Shown one piece after another: positions 34,690 to 44,829 of a stretch of DNA of 64,000 nt. Position 1 is the stretch's first letter, and the number at the start of each line of letters is the position of its first letter. A program made the translations under genes and the position numbers. Below the pieces are notes generated by a model that was given only the letters and a program-made list of their open reading frames with translations, had not been told where the DNA came from and did no database searches. The DNA comes from Odiellus spinosus (Eukaryota; Arthropoda; Arachnida; Opiliones; Phalangiidae), in contig OY987240.1 of assembly GCA_963920705.1 (NCBI GenBank), forward strand, positions 4,449,426 through 4,513,425, read 5' to 3'.

Positions 34690-35030
34690 TTCATAGTGAG
34701 GGGTACCCGAGGTAAGTTGTTGATCAGAGGGGCTATCACAGCCGAGTTGTTGATCAGGTTGGCTATCACAGCCGAGTTGTTGATCAGGGGGGCTATCACA
34801 GCCGAGTTGTTGATCAGGGGGGCTATCACAGCCGAGTTGTTGATCAGGGGGGCTATCACAGCCGAGTTGTTGATCAGGGGGGGCTATCACAGCCGAGTTG
34901 TTGTCCAGGGGGGCTATCACAGCCGAGTTTTTGATCAAGAGGGCTATCACAGCCGTGTTGTTGATCAGGAGGGCTAACAGAGGGCAGTTGTTGATCAGGA
35001 GGGCAAACAGAGCCCAGTTGTTGATAGCGA
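34690..35030 (-). repeat. 30 bp coding minisatellite (decapeptide repeat)
   Basis: About eleven units of ~30 bp ('gccgagttgttgatcaggggggctatcaca' type) that read QQLGCDSPPD on the minus strand in the TNPA-like first exon. Left units are almost identical; right units are more diverged (QQLPSVSPPD, QQLGSVCPPD). Units near 34875 and 34904 have one more G in the G-run, which moves the frame: the protein reads through the repeat in one frame upstream and another downstream. Confidence 0.85.
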
Positions 35031-35376
35031 GAGGGAAGGGAGGATAACTGTTCAGCGGGAGTGGTACCCGAGGCTAAGGCAGACACGTTTCCAGAGAGGT
35101 TGTTATGAGGGTCTTCTAGATTCTCTGTTGCCTTTTTCTCATGTTTTGTTGGAGGACATCCACAATAGGAGCAATTGTTAGCGTCATTTGGTTTGTAATA
35201 TTCCAAACACTTCCCAATACATTCTTTACAAGCCCCACGAAGGCAGCCTAGCATGTCTAACATCTATATAAAATGGCAAATTATTCAACCAAAAAACATG
35301 AATTTCACTATTTATCTTCGTTTTAGGACTAAACTGTGGAGTTAAAAGGCATATCAATATTTTTTAGGAATCTTCG

Positions 35377-35440
35377 TTGTTCAGTTGGCTAGCACCCGAT
35401 ATTATTAATTAAGAATATACCATCGGGTACTAGCCAACCG
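35377..35440. repeat. Short hairpin repeat
   Basis: gttggctagcacccgat at the left pairs with atcgggtactagccaac at the right, with an AT-rich loop of about 25 bp. Probably a miniature fold-back; it lies between the two CACTA-like genes. Confidence 0.6.
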
Positions 35441-35449
35441 AACAAAAAA

Positions 35450-35899
35450 GGTTAGTATATAAAAATAATTATTGATATTCATTCGCAACCATCACGTTAA
35501 CGGGAATAACTCTAACTGATCTTTGCCAATTAGGTCTTCGGTCAAAGTTTACGTAGACTCTCGTGGCTAGAGTAGCTAAATAGGAATAGTGACTGCCTTA
35601 GTGTTTGTGCGAAAAAGAAATTTGATGCAGTTGAAATTATGTATTTATCAGAGAAAACGACATGGTATTTATAGAAAAAACTTTAATCTACGAGACGTTT
35701 CGAGCCGAGGCTCTTAATCTTCAGTCGATCGACAGAAGAAGAGCCCCGATCGGCAGTCACTATTCCGATTTGGCTACTCTAACCACGAGAGTCTACGTAA
35801 ACTGGGTCCGAAGACCTAATTGGCAAAGATCAGTTAGAGTTATTCCCGTTAATGTGATGGTTGCGAATGAATATCAATAATTATTTTTATATACTAACC
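35450..35899. mobile_element. Fold-back (MITE-like) element, 450 bp
   Basis: ggttagtatataaaaataa at 35450 is the inverse of ttatttttatatactaacc at 35881-35899. The symmetry extends about 150 bp inward on each side, including the word 'tctaactgatctttgcca' and its inverse. The centre is about 140 bp. No coding capacity; target duplication not evident. Confidence 0.75.
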
Positions 35900-35913
35900 A
35901 TTTTTACATCAAA

Positions 35914-37100
35914 TTAATTGGTTAAACATGAGTATTTTCCGACAATAAAATGTTTATCTTTAAATGTTCTCAAGCTTATTGGCCAGGGATTTTCTAGTTG
36001 ATCTTTTTGAATTATAATAAGGTCATCTTTTAAATTAACTTCATACGCATTTAAATGTGAAGCGTATTCTACAACTTCAGTTGATTTAGCAATGAAAACA
36101 CAGTTTCTCCTAGTGGCGATTATTCCTTCAACTACTGCAAATCTGTTTAACTCTTCTGTTAGGGAGGACAAGGAAAGAGCTACCCCTGGCTTATAAACAT
36201 GGCCATGTACACTAAATTCCTTAATTATATAAATCTGTGTTTCATCGACATCCAGATAATGATTTATTAAATCTCTTATCTGATCAGCTAGTTCTACCAA
36301 AACCACAGAATCTATCTTCACTTCGTCAGAACCGTATAAAAAATTTTCGCTTGGTGCCCCGCTAACGCTGTGTTGGAAAAAACAGCTTCGTAAAAGATGG
36401 AAGCGGCTCATACTAAGAGCTATGTTTTTGAAGGAACCCCGCTTCCGTCCTTTAAAATTGTTAAAATGAGCTTCAAATCTCATACAGCAATGATGCCTAA
36501 GAGGTCCAAAAAGTCTCATCTGTTCTGGAAAATGAACTAAATAATGGAATTTTGGTTTTAAGGTAATGTGTGGATATTCTACTAAAAACTCGTCATGATG
36601 TTTTTTTACGGCATTCTCCAGTTGTTCAGGGCTTTCTGGTAAAGAATATGGTGATGTACATAAAAAAGTAATTTTGGCCAGCAAAACAAAATTTTGTAGT
36701 TTCAGACTATGTGATGGCACTTTAGAAGCAAAAATAAATGGTAAAATTTCTTGCATAGTTAAAACCGCTGCTGCAGAAAGAGAAATGTGACCTTCACGAG
36801 ACAAGTTATAAGACTCTAATCTAGTCGGTTTATTTTTTCTCTAAATAAGAGTAATCAAATATATCAATTTGGGTGTTTAACCAATTAATATTAAAGAACT
36901 TTTCTTCATTGATAAAACTTTGTAGCATGGCTTTCAATTCGACTAAAATTATTCCTTCTAAAAGAACATGCATTGGATCATGAATGGCCAATTGTAGTGA
37001 CACATTAAGAGAGGAGAGCCTATTTATCCCATATTCTTTACTCCAGCGCTTCCTAGCCGCGTCACTTTCACTTTTGCAAAAATCAATGCAAACTGAAATA
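35914..37100 (-). pseudogene. TNPD-like transposase, 3' part
   Basis: The minus strand continues the transposase on the far side of the LINE. An acceptor near 37096 (aatatttcag) leads to ...CKSESDAARKRWSKEYGINR and the family hallmark LAIHDPMHVLLEGIILVELK (about 36945-37000). After a one-base slip in an A-run at about 36833 the frame resumes as ...SREGHISLSAAAVLTMQEIL, KFHYLVHFPEQM, HCCMRFEAHFNNFKG and a long C-terminal region to the stop at 35914. The DPMHxLLEG motif and the FHYLVHFPEQ / RFExxxNxFK blocks are those of animal EnSpm/CACTA transposases. Two frame lesions make it inactive. Confidence 0.68.
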
Positions 37101-37122
37101 TTTTAAGATTCCGCATAAAGTG

Positions 37123-37580
37123 AACCCCGAGATAACACAGTGTCATGCTAAAAGGAATCACGCCAGAAAACGAATAGAAAGCGTATCACGGACTTCGAAC
37201 TTCTATACTCATACCCTGCTACGCGCGATCGTGACGTGTGTTAGTTTTTTACGCCGAAGCGAAGATTATAAAAGACTGAAGACTTTAGTTGATTCGACCA
37301 GAGCACCAACGGAGTTTGATAAATAATCTAACCAACAATACTCTCTTACAGAACCCCGAGATAACACAGTGTCATGCTAAAAGGAATCACGCCAGAAAAC
37401 GAATAGAAAGCGTATCACGGACTTCGAACTTCTATACTCATACCCTGCTACGCGCGATCGTGACGTGTGTTAGTTTTTTACGCCGAAGCGAAGATTATAA
37501 AAGACTGAAGACTTTAGTTGATTGGACCAGAGCACCAACGGAGTTTGATAAATAATCTAACCAACAATACTCTCTTACAG
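37123..37580 (+). promoter_or_regulatory. Two tandem 229 bp 5' UTR monomers of the LINE
   Basis: 37123-37351 and 37352-37580 are almost identical, each starting aaccccgagataacacag and ending aatactctcttacag. I saw only one difference (ttgattcgacc versus ttgattggacc). Tandem 5' monomers carrying internal promoter activity are known in mouse L1, so this may be the LINE promoter array. The two apparent small proteins read from it are the same sequence twice and are not genes. Confidence 0.75.
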
Positions 37581-37660
37581 GTAGCTATAAATTTATTAAA
37601 ACTCTTAAAAGAATAATTTTACCGCTGGTGCTCTGTTCTCATAAGTGCCAAGATAATATG

Positions 37661-38389
37661 ACAGAAGGCAAGGATGGTTTTACAGCTTTAATTGCTGAGT
37701 TTAAAAAAATGAAAGTGGATATTCGGTCAGACATAGCTACCATATCAAAAGATGTGTTAGGCCTAAATACGAAACTAGACTCTTTAATCTGCAATATCAA
37801 AGCCCATGACAAAAGACTTGAAAAACTAGAAGACAAGGTGGAAGAGATAGATCATGTAAGATTCAGTGTAGACAAATTAGCAGATGATGCCGCCAGGGAA
37901 CTTAAAGTACGAGATAAAATGATACAGAATCTTAAAACAGAAGTGGAACATCTACAGTCAGATAGTAGGAAATGTAATGTAGTTATCTCAGGTCTACCGG
38001 AAAAACCCAACGAGGACATTAATTCCCTTGCTCGAGCCGTCAAGAATATACTTAATGACTTACTCGGTTGGGTTGGAAATGTTACCCCTCTTCAGGTTAG
38101 GCGTCGGGGCATTTTGGACCCCAATCATACTCACAGTAGAAAGATAATTCTAAAATTGGACAATGTAACAGCAAAGGCCGAAATTCTTAAATTATGCTAT
38201 AAACTCAAAGGGGCTCAGATTTATATTTCTCACGACTATACCCCGTCTCAAGATAAAGCACGGTATTTTTTACGACAATTTATTAAAAAACATGGCGACA
38301 AAGCCAAGTTTATTTCTAATTTTATGGTTCAGTTAGGAACGGATAAATATACCTTTGATGAAACTAAGGATTGTGTAACTAAAAAATAA
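37661..38389 (+). CDS. LINE ORF1 protein
   Basis: 242 aa from the ATG at 37661 (MTEGKDGFTALIAEFKKMKV). The first ~110 residues form a heptad-rich coiled coil (KLDSLICNIKAHDKRLEKLE, then KVEEIDHVRFSVDKL). They are followed by an RRM-like region (CNVVISGLPEK), a linker and an L1 ORF1-type C-terminal domain (RKIILKLDNVTAKAEILKLC, ending ...YISHDYTPSQDKARYFLRQF). This is the layout of L1/CR1 ORF1 nucleic-acid chaperones, and the frame is intact. An upstream in-frame ATG at 37628 would add 11 residues; I prefer 37661 because the extra residues are not part of the coiled coil. Confidence 0.75.
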   Translation, partial: TEGKDGFTALIAEFKKMKVDIRSDIATISKDVLGLNTKLDSLICNIKAHDKRLEKLEDKVEEIDHVRFSVDKLADDAARELKVRDKMIQNLKTEVEHLQSDSRKCNVVISGLPEKPNEDINSLARAVKNILNDLLGWVGNVTPLQVRRRGILDPNHTHSRKIILKLDNVTAKAEILKLCYKLKGAQIYISHDYTPSQDKARYFLRQFIKKHGDKAKFISNFMVQLGTDKYTFDETKDCVTKK

Positions 38390-38434
38390 TTAAAATCTAG
38401 TCTAGTCCATTTAGGTATTTTTTACTGATTAAGT

Positions 38435-40980
38435 ATGAAAATAATATACGCTAATACCCGCAGTGCTAACTGCAATTTTCCGTCTTTAACAGCTCATTAC
38501 ATAGCAAATAATACCCATGTTGATATATATGCATTAACAGAAACTTGGTTTCTAGACAATTGTCCTTTATATATGCCTAATTACGTATTCTCTGGAACTG
38601 GTAATAGGAGAGGTGGAGGGACGGGATTCTACATTCATAAAAATATTGACTTTAGCATTGACCACAGCTGTTGCTTTTTTACAAATGATATTGAAACACA
38701 CTGCATTAAATTAATTACCACAGGGGAAATATTTTTGGGTACTATATAGACCACATACGGCTAGCTTCCACAATTTTATTGATAGATGTGAAGAGATATT
38801 ATCTCACTTTAACACCACTGGAATTAGAATAACTATTATGGGAGATTTCAACTTTAATTTTCTTCACGACACCCCCTGTACGCTAACTATAGGGAATTTA
38901 TTCGCTAGCTATGGTCTACAAAAAATTGTTAACTCACCTACTAGAGTCACAAAAACGACGTCTACATGTATTGATAATATATTCTCAAACCAATCAATTG
39001 AAACTTATGTGGAGATTGAACTGGATATTACGGACCATTATCCAATTAATCTGCAAATAACTAGTCCACCGAATCCCAGTAAATCGATAGAACTTAGAGA
39101 TTTAAGTGTAAAAAATTTGGACCTGTTCACCCACAAGTTAAGGGTTGCTAACTGGGATGACCTTTATAATTCCAATGATGTGAACAAAGCCTATGACATC
39201 TTTGAGTCAACTCTCTTAGAGGCCTACAAATCTAGTTTCCCTATGAAGGTTATACGCATATCATCGGAGTCCTGGTTAACGAGCGAACTTAAGGCTGTTA
39301 TAAAAGAGAAAAGGAAATTATATAAAATATCTAAGCGACATCCAACGCCAGAAAACTTACAGAGATATACCTCTTATAGAAACCACTGTACCAATCAAGT
39401 TAGGAATGCCCGATGTGCATATCTAAGTAATAAAATTAAAGGTGCCAAGAATGGAAAGGCTAAATGGAAGATAATCAACCAAATAACTGGAAGGACTCAA
39501 AAATATCCCTGATAGTATCTCCCCTCAAGAACTAAATAACCATTTTACTAACATCATAGACTCATCAGTAACCTTAGATAATCCAATACCTATTAAGTCC
39601 AGTCTTAATTCTTGCGCACTGACGGAGGTAACCGAATTAGAACTTAAAAATATTATCAATTCTCTACCTACTTCGTCCAGTGCGGGTGCTGATGAGCTAC
39701 ACCCAAAACCACTTAAACATATACTTGACTTGATTATTATTCCTCTCCTTTTTCTTATCAATCTCTCTTTTTCTTCTGGCAATTATCCCGATAGACTTAA
39801 GTCAGCTTTAATAACGCCGATCTTTAAGAAGGGGAATCAGTCTGATGTAAATAACTATAGGCCCATTTCGGTGTTATCAACAGTAGCTAAAATCTTTGAT
39901 AAATGCTTTTATGTCAGACTGACCTCCTTTTGTGAAAAAAATAATATCCTATCAGAATCTCAATTTGGTTTCCGAGAAGGCCGGGGAACCGAATTAGCGA
40001 TATCTACGGTCTATAAAACTATCTTAAATGCCTTGGATAAAAGTAGTTATTGTATAGGTGTATTTCTGGACTTGGAGAAGGCGGTTGATAGCGTGCCCCA
40101 TGAAAGGTTGTTGCGTAAACTTGATATCTTGGGAATTAGAGGTATCACCTTGAGCTGGATTAAAAGTTATTTGTCGAACCGAAAATGCGCAACAAAAGTT
40201 AAAAATAAAATATCCAACATGAATAGTATTAAAATTGGAGTACCTCAGGGTTCTATAATCTCGCCGCTACTTTTTAATATATACATTAATGATATAGTTG
40301 AAATACTTCCCTCGGGCATTTTGAACCTCTACGCAGACGACACTATCCTAACTCTAGATGGTATGAATCTCAAGGACCTAGTCGCTATGATTAACACATA
40401 TCTTCAGAGAGTTAACTCATGGCTATTGGAAAATGGTCTAAAATTAAATAAAGCAAAGAGTGAGTTTATGGTCTTTGCTAACCAGGGGAAGATGATTGAT
40501 GATGCGATCTGCCAAATTGGTATCTCAGGCACTCTACTTAAGAGAGTATTTAAGTATAAGTATTTAGGGCTCTACAAACACATTTTTCCAAGACACACCC
40601 TATTTGAACTATATTATAGTTTTTTTTATCCATACTTGATTTACGGTATCGTTGCTTGGGGAAACACTTCGCAACATAATTTGAATAGTATCCATTTATT
40701 ACAAAAGAGAGTACTTCGTTTTATTTATAATGTACCTTGGCTAACACCAACCAAACCACTGTATCAGAAGTCGTCCCTCCTAAATGTTTTTCAAATTGTA
40801 GACTATTCAAATCTATTATTTATACATAAGAATATATCCTCAGAAATGAAACCAGTATTCACTCGAAATCAACAAAGCAAACGAACTAGACACTATAATT
40901 ATTTACTAGCCCCCAAATGTAACACAACCAAGAAACTAAATTCTATATATTCTATAATGGTGTTAAAAAATATAATATGA
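38435..40980 (+). pseudogene. LINE ORF2: endonuclease and reverse transcriptase, frameshifted
   Basis: Apurinic-type endonuclease first (IYANTRSANCNFPSL; LTETWF; RRGGGTGFYI), with a frameshift near 38748 before IMGDFNFNFL and STCIDNIFSN and ITDHYPI. A second frameshift near 39510 precedes the reverse transcriptase: NNYRPISVL, FGFREGRGTE, VFLDLEKAVDSVPHERLL, GVPQGSIISPLLF and the catalytic LYADDT (about 40330). After KYLGL (40573) the text jumps straight to the HTLFELYYSFFYPYLIYG block, so a short segment appears deleted. Stop at 40980. Confidence 0.85.
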
Positions 40981-41268
40981 TCTACGCGAAACTATGCGAA
41001 TGTAGAACTAATGCATCTATCAAACGCAGTCTCAAAAACTTGATCATGGAAAGTTATTTTTAAATATGTTTTTTTTTTTATTATTTCTACATAATTTATT
41101 TATTGTTATATTAATTAATTCTATAAGTTTGTTTCTTTTTTTTCTCTGTTATCTCTTTGTTTGTCACTAATGAATTAATTGTAGGGAGGGCTATAAGTTG
41201 CATGCAACTTTGCCCTCCACTCCCATGAGATGTCTCTATTGTGAATAAATACGAATTGAAATTATTAA
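40981..41268 (+). other. LINE 3' UTR and tail
   Basis: T-rich stretch, then gggagggctataagttgcatgcaactt with a short palindrome (agttgcatgcaact), then gtgaataaatacgaattgaaattatt. The ATTGAA-type tail is common in jockey/CR1-like elements. Confidence 0.6.
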
Positions 41269-41281
41269 TTCATCCAAAATC

Positions 41282-42588
41282 TCACATATCCAAATGATCT
41301 CTCGTTTCTCGGCGGATAAAATCAGTTTCTCGGAATTTTTCAAATATATCAGGCCTTTCTCCTGTACAAGTCCTACAACACTTCTGGGCAAAAGCTACCC
41401 CCTCTTTAAATCCCCATAATTGGTTTGTTGCTGGAGTATCTGCGGAGGTTCCAATAAGCTTACTAGTAAAAATATCTCCATCACCTAACAGATCAACTCC
41501 CTCGTTTAATTGGTTCATGCTATCTATAAAATCAGTTAGTACCGCTTCTAAACCATACTGTTTGCCATCAGACGATTTTATAATTGCCAAGAGCTGCTTA
41601 GTGTGTAGTTTTGATCTGAACTGAGGTGGAATGTTTGCAGGTTCGTAGGAAAAAATTGTCAATTTATGAATCTTTCTATGAACACCAATGGGGTTTACTG
41701 TTTCTATATCATCTACATGCAATACTATGTGAAGACAATTTGGGGTTGAAAAAGCAGTTTCCTTCAAATACAACCCATCGCACCTGTCTTTTAGTACAGT
41801 GGAATTACTCTCATGACTGTTTTTAACCCAGAATTTAACGTCAGGGGTTTTAATTAAAGCTTTATCGCTATCTAAAAAAGGAATGCAATATGCAAAAATG
41901 TTTCTAGGCACAAATCTCCCATTAACTTTAGTTCGTCTCCTGCCAAGAAATACGGGCATTACCTCCAACAAACCAAACTTCTCTTTGAAGCTTCTATGCC
42001 TACCAGCATCTGTTAAGAGTTTGTTTAGAGAATTTAATAAATCAAATAACGCATCAAATTTTTTATCCTTCAAATCTATGTGGTCCATATTTCTATCAAC
42101 TGCTCTAGAAATATCTTCTCGTAAAATTTCCGAAATGTCATTAAATAACTGCATTATTTCTTGGGCTATGCTATTAATTACACTTTTGCTTATTCCATGT
42201 TTTCCTTCTAGCCTCAAGAAAAATATGCTAATGAATTCTCTATTGTTTTTTTTTTGTCATGACCAAAATTTAATTCTTCATCAATATCTGGGTTTGGATT
42301 AGGACTATTAGGTGGACTAAAATTATCATCCATTTCATCATCATCAATTATTGGGAGTTCATTATCAACATGATTATTCAAATTATCATTTAAACAATTT
42401 TTATGATAAGGGCGGCAATGTACTTTAAAAGCTTGGTAAATGTTAGTTTTGTAGGGACATACCTTACAGCTAATGCTAAATAAGCTTTCATTCCTATGAA
42501 GTTGAATAATATGTTGGTTCAAGCTAGCAGTACTATTCCCCCTAAAATTACACATTTGGCAGCCATAATCAATATTATTTCCCTCCAT
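41282..42588 (-). pseudogene. TNPD-like CACTA transposase, 5' part
   Basis: Start MEGNNIDYGCQMCNFRGNST at 42588 with two C2H2-like fingers (CQMC...H..H; CKVCPYKTN...H) and an acidic linker. A slip in a run of ten A (42243-42252) moves the frame, and the protein continues as ...FFLRLEGKHGISKSVINSIA, SFKEKFGLLEV, LHIVLHVDDIETVNPIGVHR, then LLGDGDIFTSKLIGTSADTP and CCRTCTGERPD. The 'DDIEtaNPlG.....' and 'GD......G.s.d' blocks are those of animal EnSpm-type transposases. The frame stops after HLDM at about 41282; a donor-like gtgagat there suggests an intron, into which the LINE inserted. Confidence 0.7.
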
Positions 42589-42599
42589 TCTTGAAAATT

Positions 42600-43535
42600 T
42601 GCCTTAAGGTCTTAACATAAGGATATTGCTAAATATTAATAGGGATAAATAATTATAACATTAGACTTGCCTTCAATCTTGCGACCTTATGAAATTAGCC
42701 ACTCAATTATAATTTACAGCTGTAAACAAAACACTAGTTACCAAATGGATCTAAAATAATTTATAAACCATTTTTAAACTTACCCTAAATCAAGTCCAAA
42801 TTTAGTCCAGTCTTTTGAGAAATCCTATCCCAACTTAACAAGTGAAGAGTTTTATTAAGAATGTGGGAATACTAAGCCCTGGGGAATTCCAAGAAAAGTG
42901 AAAAAAAAAAGCAAACAAACTGGAGTTAGCTTTGTTAGAATCAGTTTGAATTTGCACCATGTAAAAAGGCAGTATACACTATATACGTCTATGAACCAAA
43001 TCAACTATATATGGGGAAGCAGCCTTTGCATGTGCTTAAAAGTAAAAACTATATACTATATATTAGCCTTCTTATTTAAAAGAAGGGGTATAGAAGGGTT
43101 CTTAGAACTTTGCTAATGGTGAAAATTGAGAGTAGTTGGATTTTCACTTAAAAATCTACAAATGCCTACACTAGGCAGCTGGGCATCTGGGGAATTCCAG
43201 TTACATCTCTTTATTGAACTTCATATGCTTGGCTTATTGGGTTTGTTCAGTCAGAGATTTCTTTGTGAAACAATAGTCTGGAATCTATCTGTATGACTTG
43301 TTTCTTTAAAATAGGGGCAGCCTACTTTGAATTTCTGCTGAATTCTCAGAAGGATCCTGACTATCTAATATTAGCTTGTAACATGGGTAATACTGGTTTT
43401 TTTGTCAAATATTAATATTAATATATATGAACAAAGAGCCTTCTGTTTTGACCACTATTTAATACTTGCTATTTTTTCATCTATTAAAACTACACCGAGA
43501 TATTAAACAAATTTATTTTCCTAACGTCACCAGAT
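42600..43535. other. No gene seen
   Basis: AT-rich DNA upstream of the TNPD-like gene, presumably its promoter and the 5' flank of the element. 'ctggggaattcca' occurs twice (42880, 43188). The text 'gagccttctgttttgaccac' at about 43436 recurs in diverged form after the fold-back element (about 44896 and 44975). Confidence 0.45.
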
Positions 43536-44829
43536 ATAGACGATTATAAAACAAAGTTAAAACTTTAATTACGCAATAAAAGGTAAAAATTAATACACAA
43601 TTGAGAATCGCGTACTAATAATTAACAGTCAATTTGTTTCGCGTTTTCAAGGAAAGCATCATCAGGTCAGACCTGGGGGCTATTCTGAGGCGTTCGTTCA
43701 AGCTTCCGAACGAACTCGATTCCAAAAGCGTTGTAACAAACATTTTCTACCGAACCAAAAATTAGCGATTCTAAGCGCGCTTTTCACTCCTTTCGATATG
43801 TCTTCGCTTATTTAGACCATTTAAAAGCTTCTCGACCATTGGACAGAATTCCATTGGACAGAATCCCATTGGGCAGAATCCCATTCGATCCACAATCCCA
43901 TTCAACCGATACGTTTTCGTAAACCAGAATCCCATTCGACCGTCAATCCCATTCGACCGAATCCCATTCGACCGTCAATCCCATTCGACCGACGTTCACA
44001 ATCAGAAGTCCATTAACACATTCTAACCTAACCTAACCTAACCTTACCTAACCTAACCTAACCTAACCTAACCTGACCATTATCGGCTTAAATTCATCGG
44101 GACGCCCTTTTTGGTTTCGGCCCAATGGGAAATTCGGTCTATGGGGGATTCGGTTCAGCGGGATTCGGTTCAGCGGGATTCGGTTCAGCGGGATTTCGGT
44201 TCAATGGGAATTCGGTGCATTGGGCTCGGTCGGCCAAGATTCGGTTGATTGGGACTATTTATTTTTTATTTCGGACCAATGGGAATTCGGTCCAATAGGA
44301 TTCTATTCAATGGGTATATACCATTTAAAATGTTTAGTAAGAGTTCCAAGTATGATTAAATTTTAATGAATTCTATGTACAAAATTAATTTAATTGGATC
44401 GTTATACTGTGGACCTATTTTTTTTAGCTAATTACGTATCAAATCTAATTAATGGTAATTAAAGATAAACTAATTGTAAATATTTTATTATCAAGACGTT
44501 TTAATATTAAAAAATAGCTCTCAATCGTACCGATCAAAAGCAGTTCCGAACGTCTCAGAATCGCTACTTTGCGCTCTAGCGGAAAAACCCAACCTCTCTC
44601 GTACCGACAATTTTCGTTCAGTTTCCCGATTTCGAATGGCTCAGAATAGCCCCCTCATGGTTTCAAAAGATACTATTTATGGTATTGAAACAAACCTTTA
44701 TAGATTCCGAAAAACACCTATTTAGATGATGCGTTCCTCGAAATCGCGAAACTAGTTGTCTCAATTGTGTATTAATTTTTACCTTTTATTACGTAATTAA
44801 AGTTGTAACTTTGTTTTATAATCGTCTAT
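43536..44829. mobile_element. Fold-back element with telomere-like centre
   Basis: Outer arms are inverse complements: atagacgattataaaac at 43536 and its inverse ending at 44829, continuing imperfectly for several hundred bases (gggggctattctgag at about 43677 and its inverse at about 44640). Inside them are two inverted minisatellite blocks: 43845-43995 repeats 'aatcccattcgaccg', and 44120-44310 repeats 'gggattcggttcagc' and 'aatgggaattcgg'. Between the blocks lies a run of CCTAA repeats. No gene. Non-autonomous fold-back of unknown class. Confidence 0.75.
44022..44078. repeat. Interstitial (CCTAA)n, insect-type telomeric repeat
   Basis: About eleven pentamers of cctaa/ccttac/cctga type in a row (ctaacctaacctaacctaac...). 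TTAGG is the ancestral arthropod telomere repeat. Shorter runs are at about 14186, 14338, 16865, 52800 and 54114. Confidence 0.85.

Larger units (their letters stand above)
30170..35263 (-). pseudogene. TNPA-like second protein of the CACTA-like element, seven exons
   Basis: Seven minus-strand exons, nearly all with textbook splice sites and compatible phases: 34648-35263, 34372-34584, 34105-34310, 33497-33722, 33308-33424, 33109-33210 and 32940 down to the stop at 30170. Start MLDMLGCLRGACKECIGKCL with a Cys-rich N-terminus (CKEC..C, CSYCGCPPTKHE), then a ten-residue repeat block, then ...GAKPW joined to REFTKALSLRIRKER, a W-x-F-T-x-x-L-S motif I associate with EnSpm-type second proteins, then basic and helical regions. 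An AATAAA lies just after the stop. Breaks: an extra G in a G-run in the repeat block (about 34876), the DD41D insertion in the last exon, and a one-base frame mismatch across that insertion. Role inferred: accessory DNA-binding protein. Confidence 0.6.
37123..41268 (+). mobile_element. Jockey/CR1-like non-LTR retrotransposon (LINE)
   Basis: A nearly full-length element on the plus strand inside an apparent intron of the TNPD-like gene. Two tandem 229 bp 5' monomers come first, then ORF1 (37661-38389), then ORF2 with endonuclease and reverse transcriptase (38435-40980, two frameshifts and an internal deletion). A 3' UTR follows with gtgaataaatacgaattgaaattatt as the tail. No target duplication was identified. 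It must be younger than the CACTA-like element it interrupts. Confidence 0.85.

Noticed and set aside
34687-34977. Plus-strand frame of 96 codons with a repeated peptide
   Set aside because: Antisense reading of the 30 bp minisatellite in the TNPA-like gene.
37120-37555. Two similar small proteins of 68 and 88 codons
   Set aside because: They are the same frame in the two 229 bp LINE monomers, which are better explained as 5' UTR.
42600-43200. Terminal CACTA sequence near the TNPD-like start
   Set aside because: 'cactagg' at about 43168 has no partner and the inverted ends found at 29490 and 46830 fit better.
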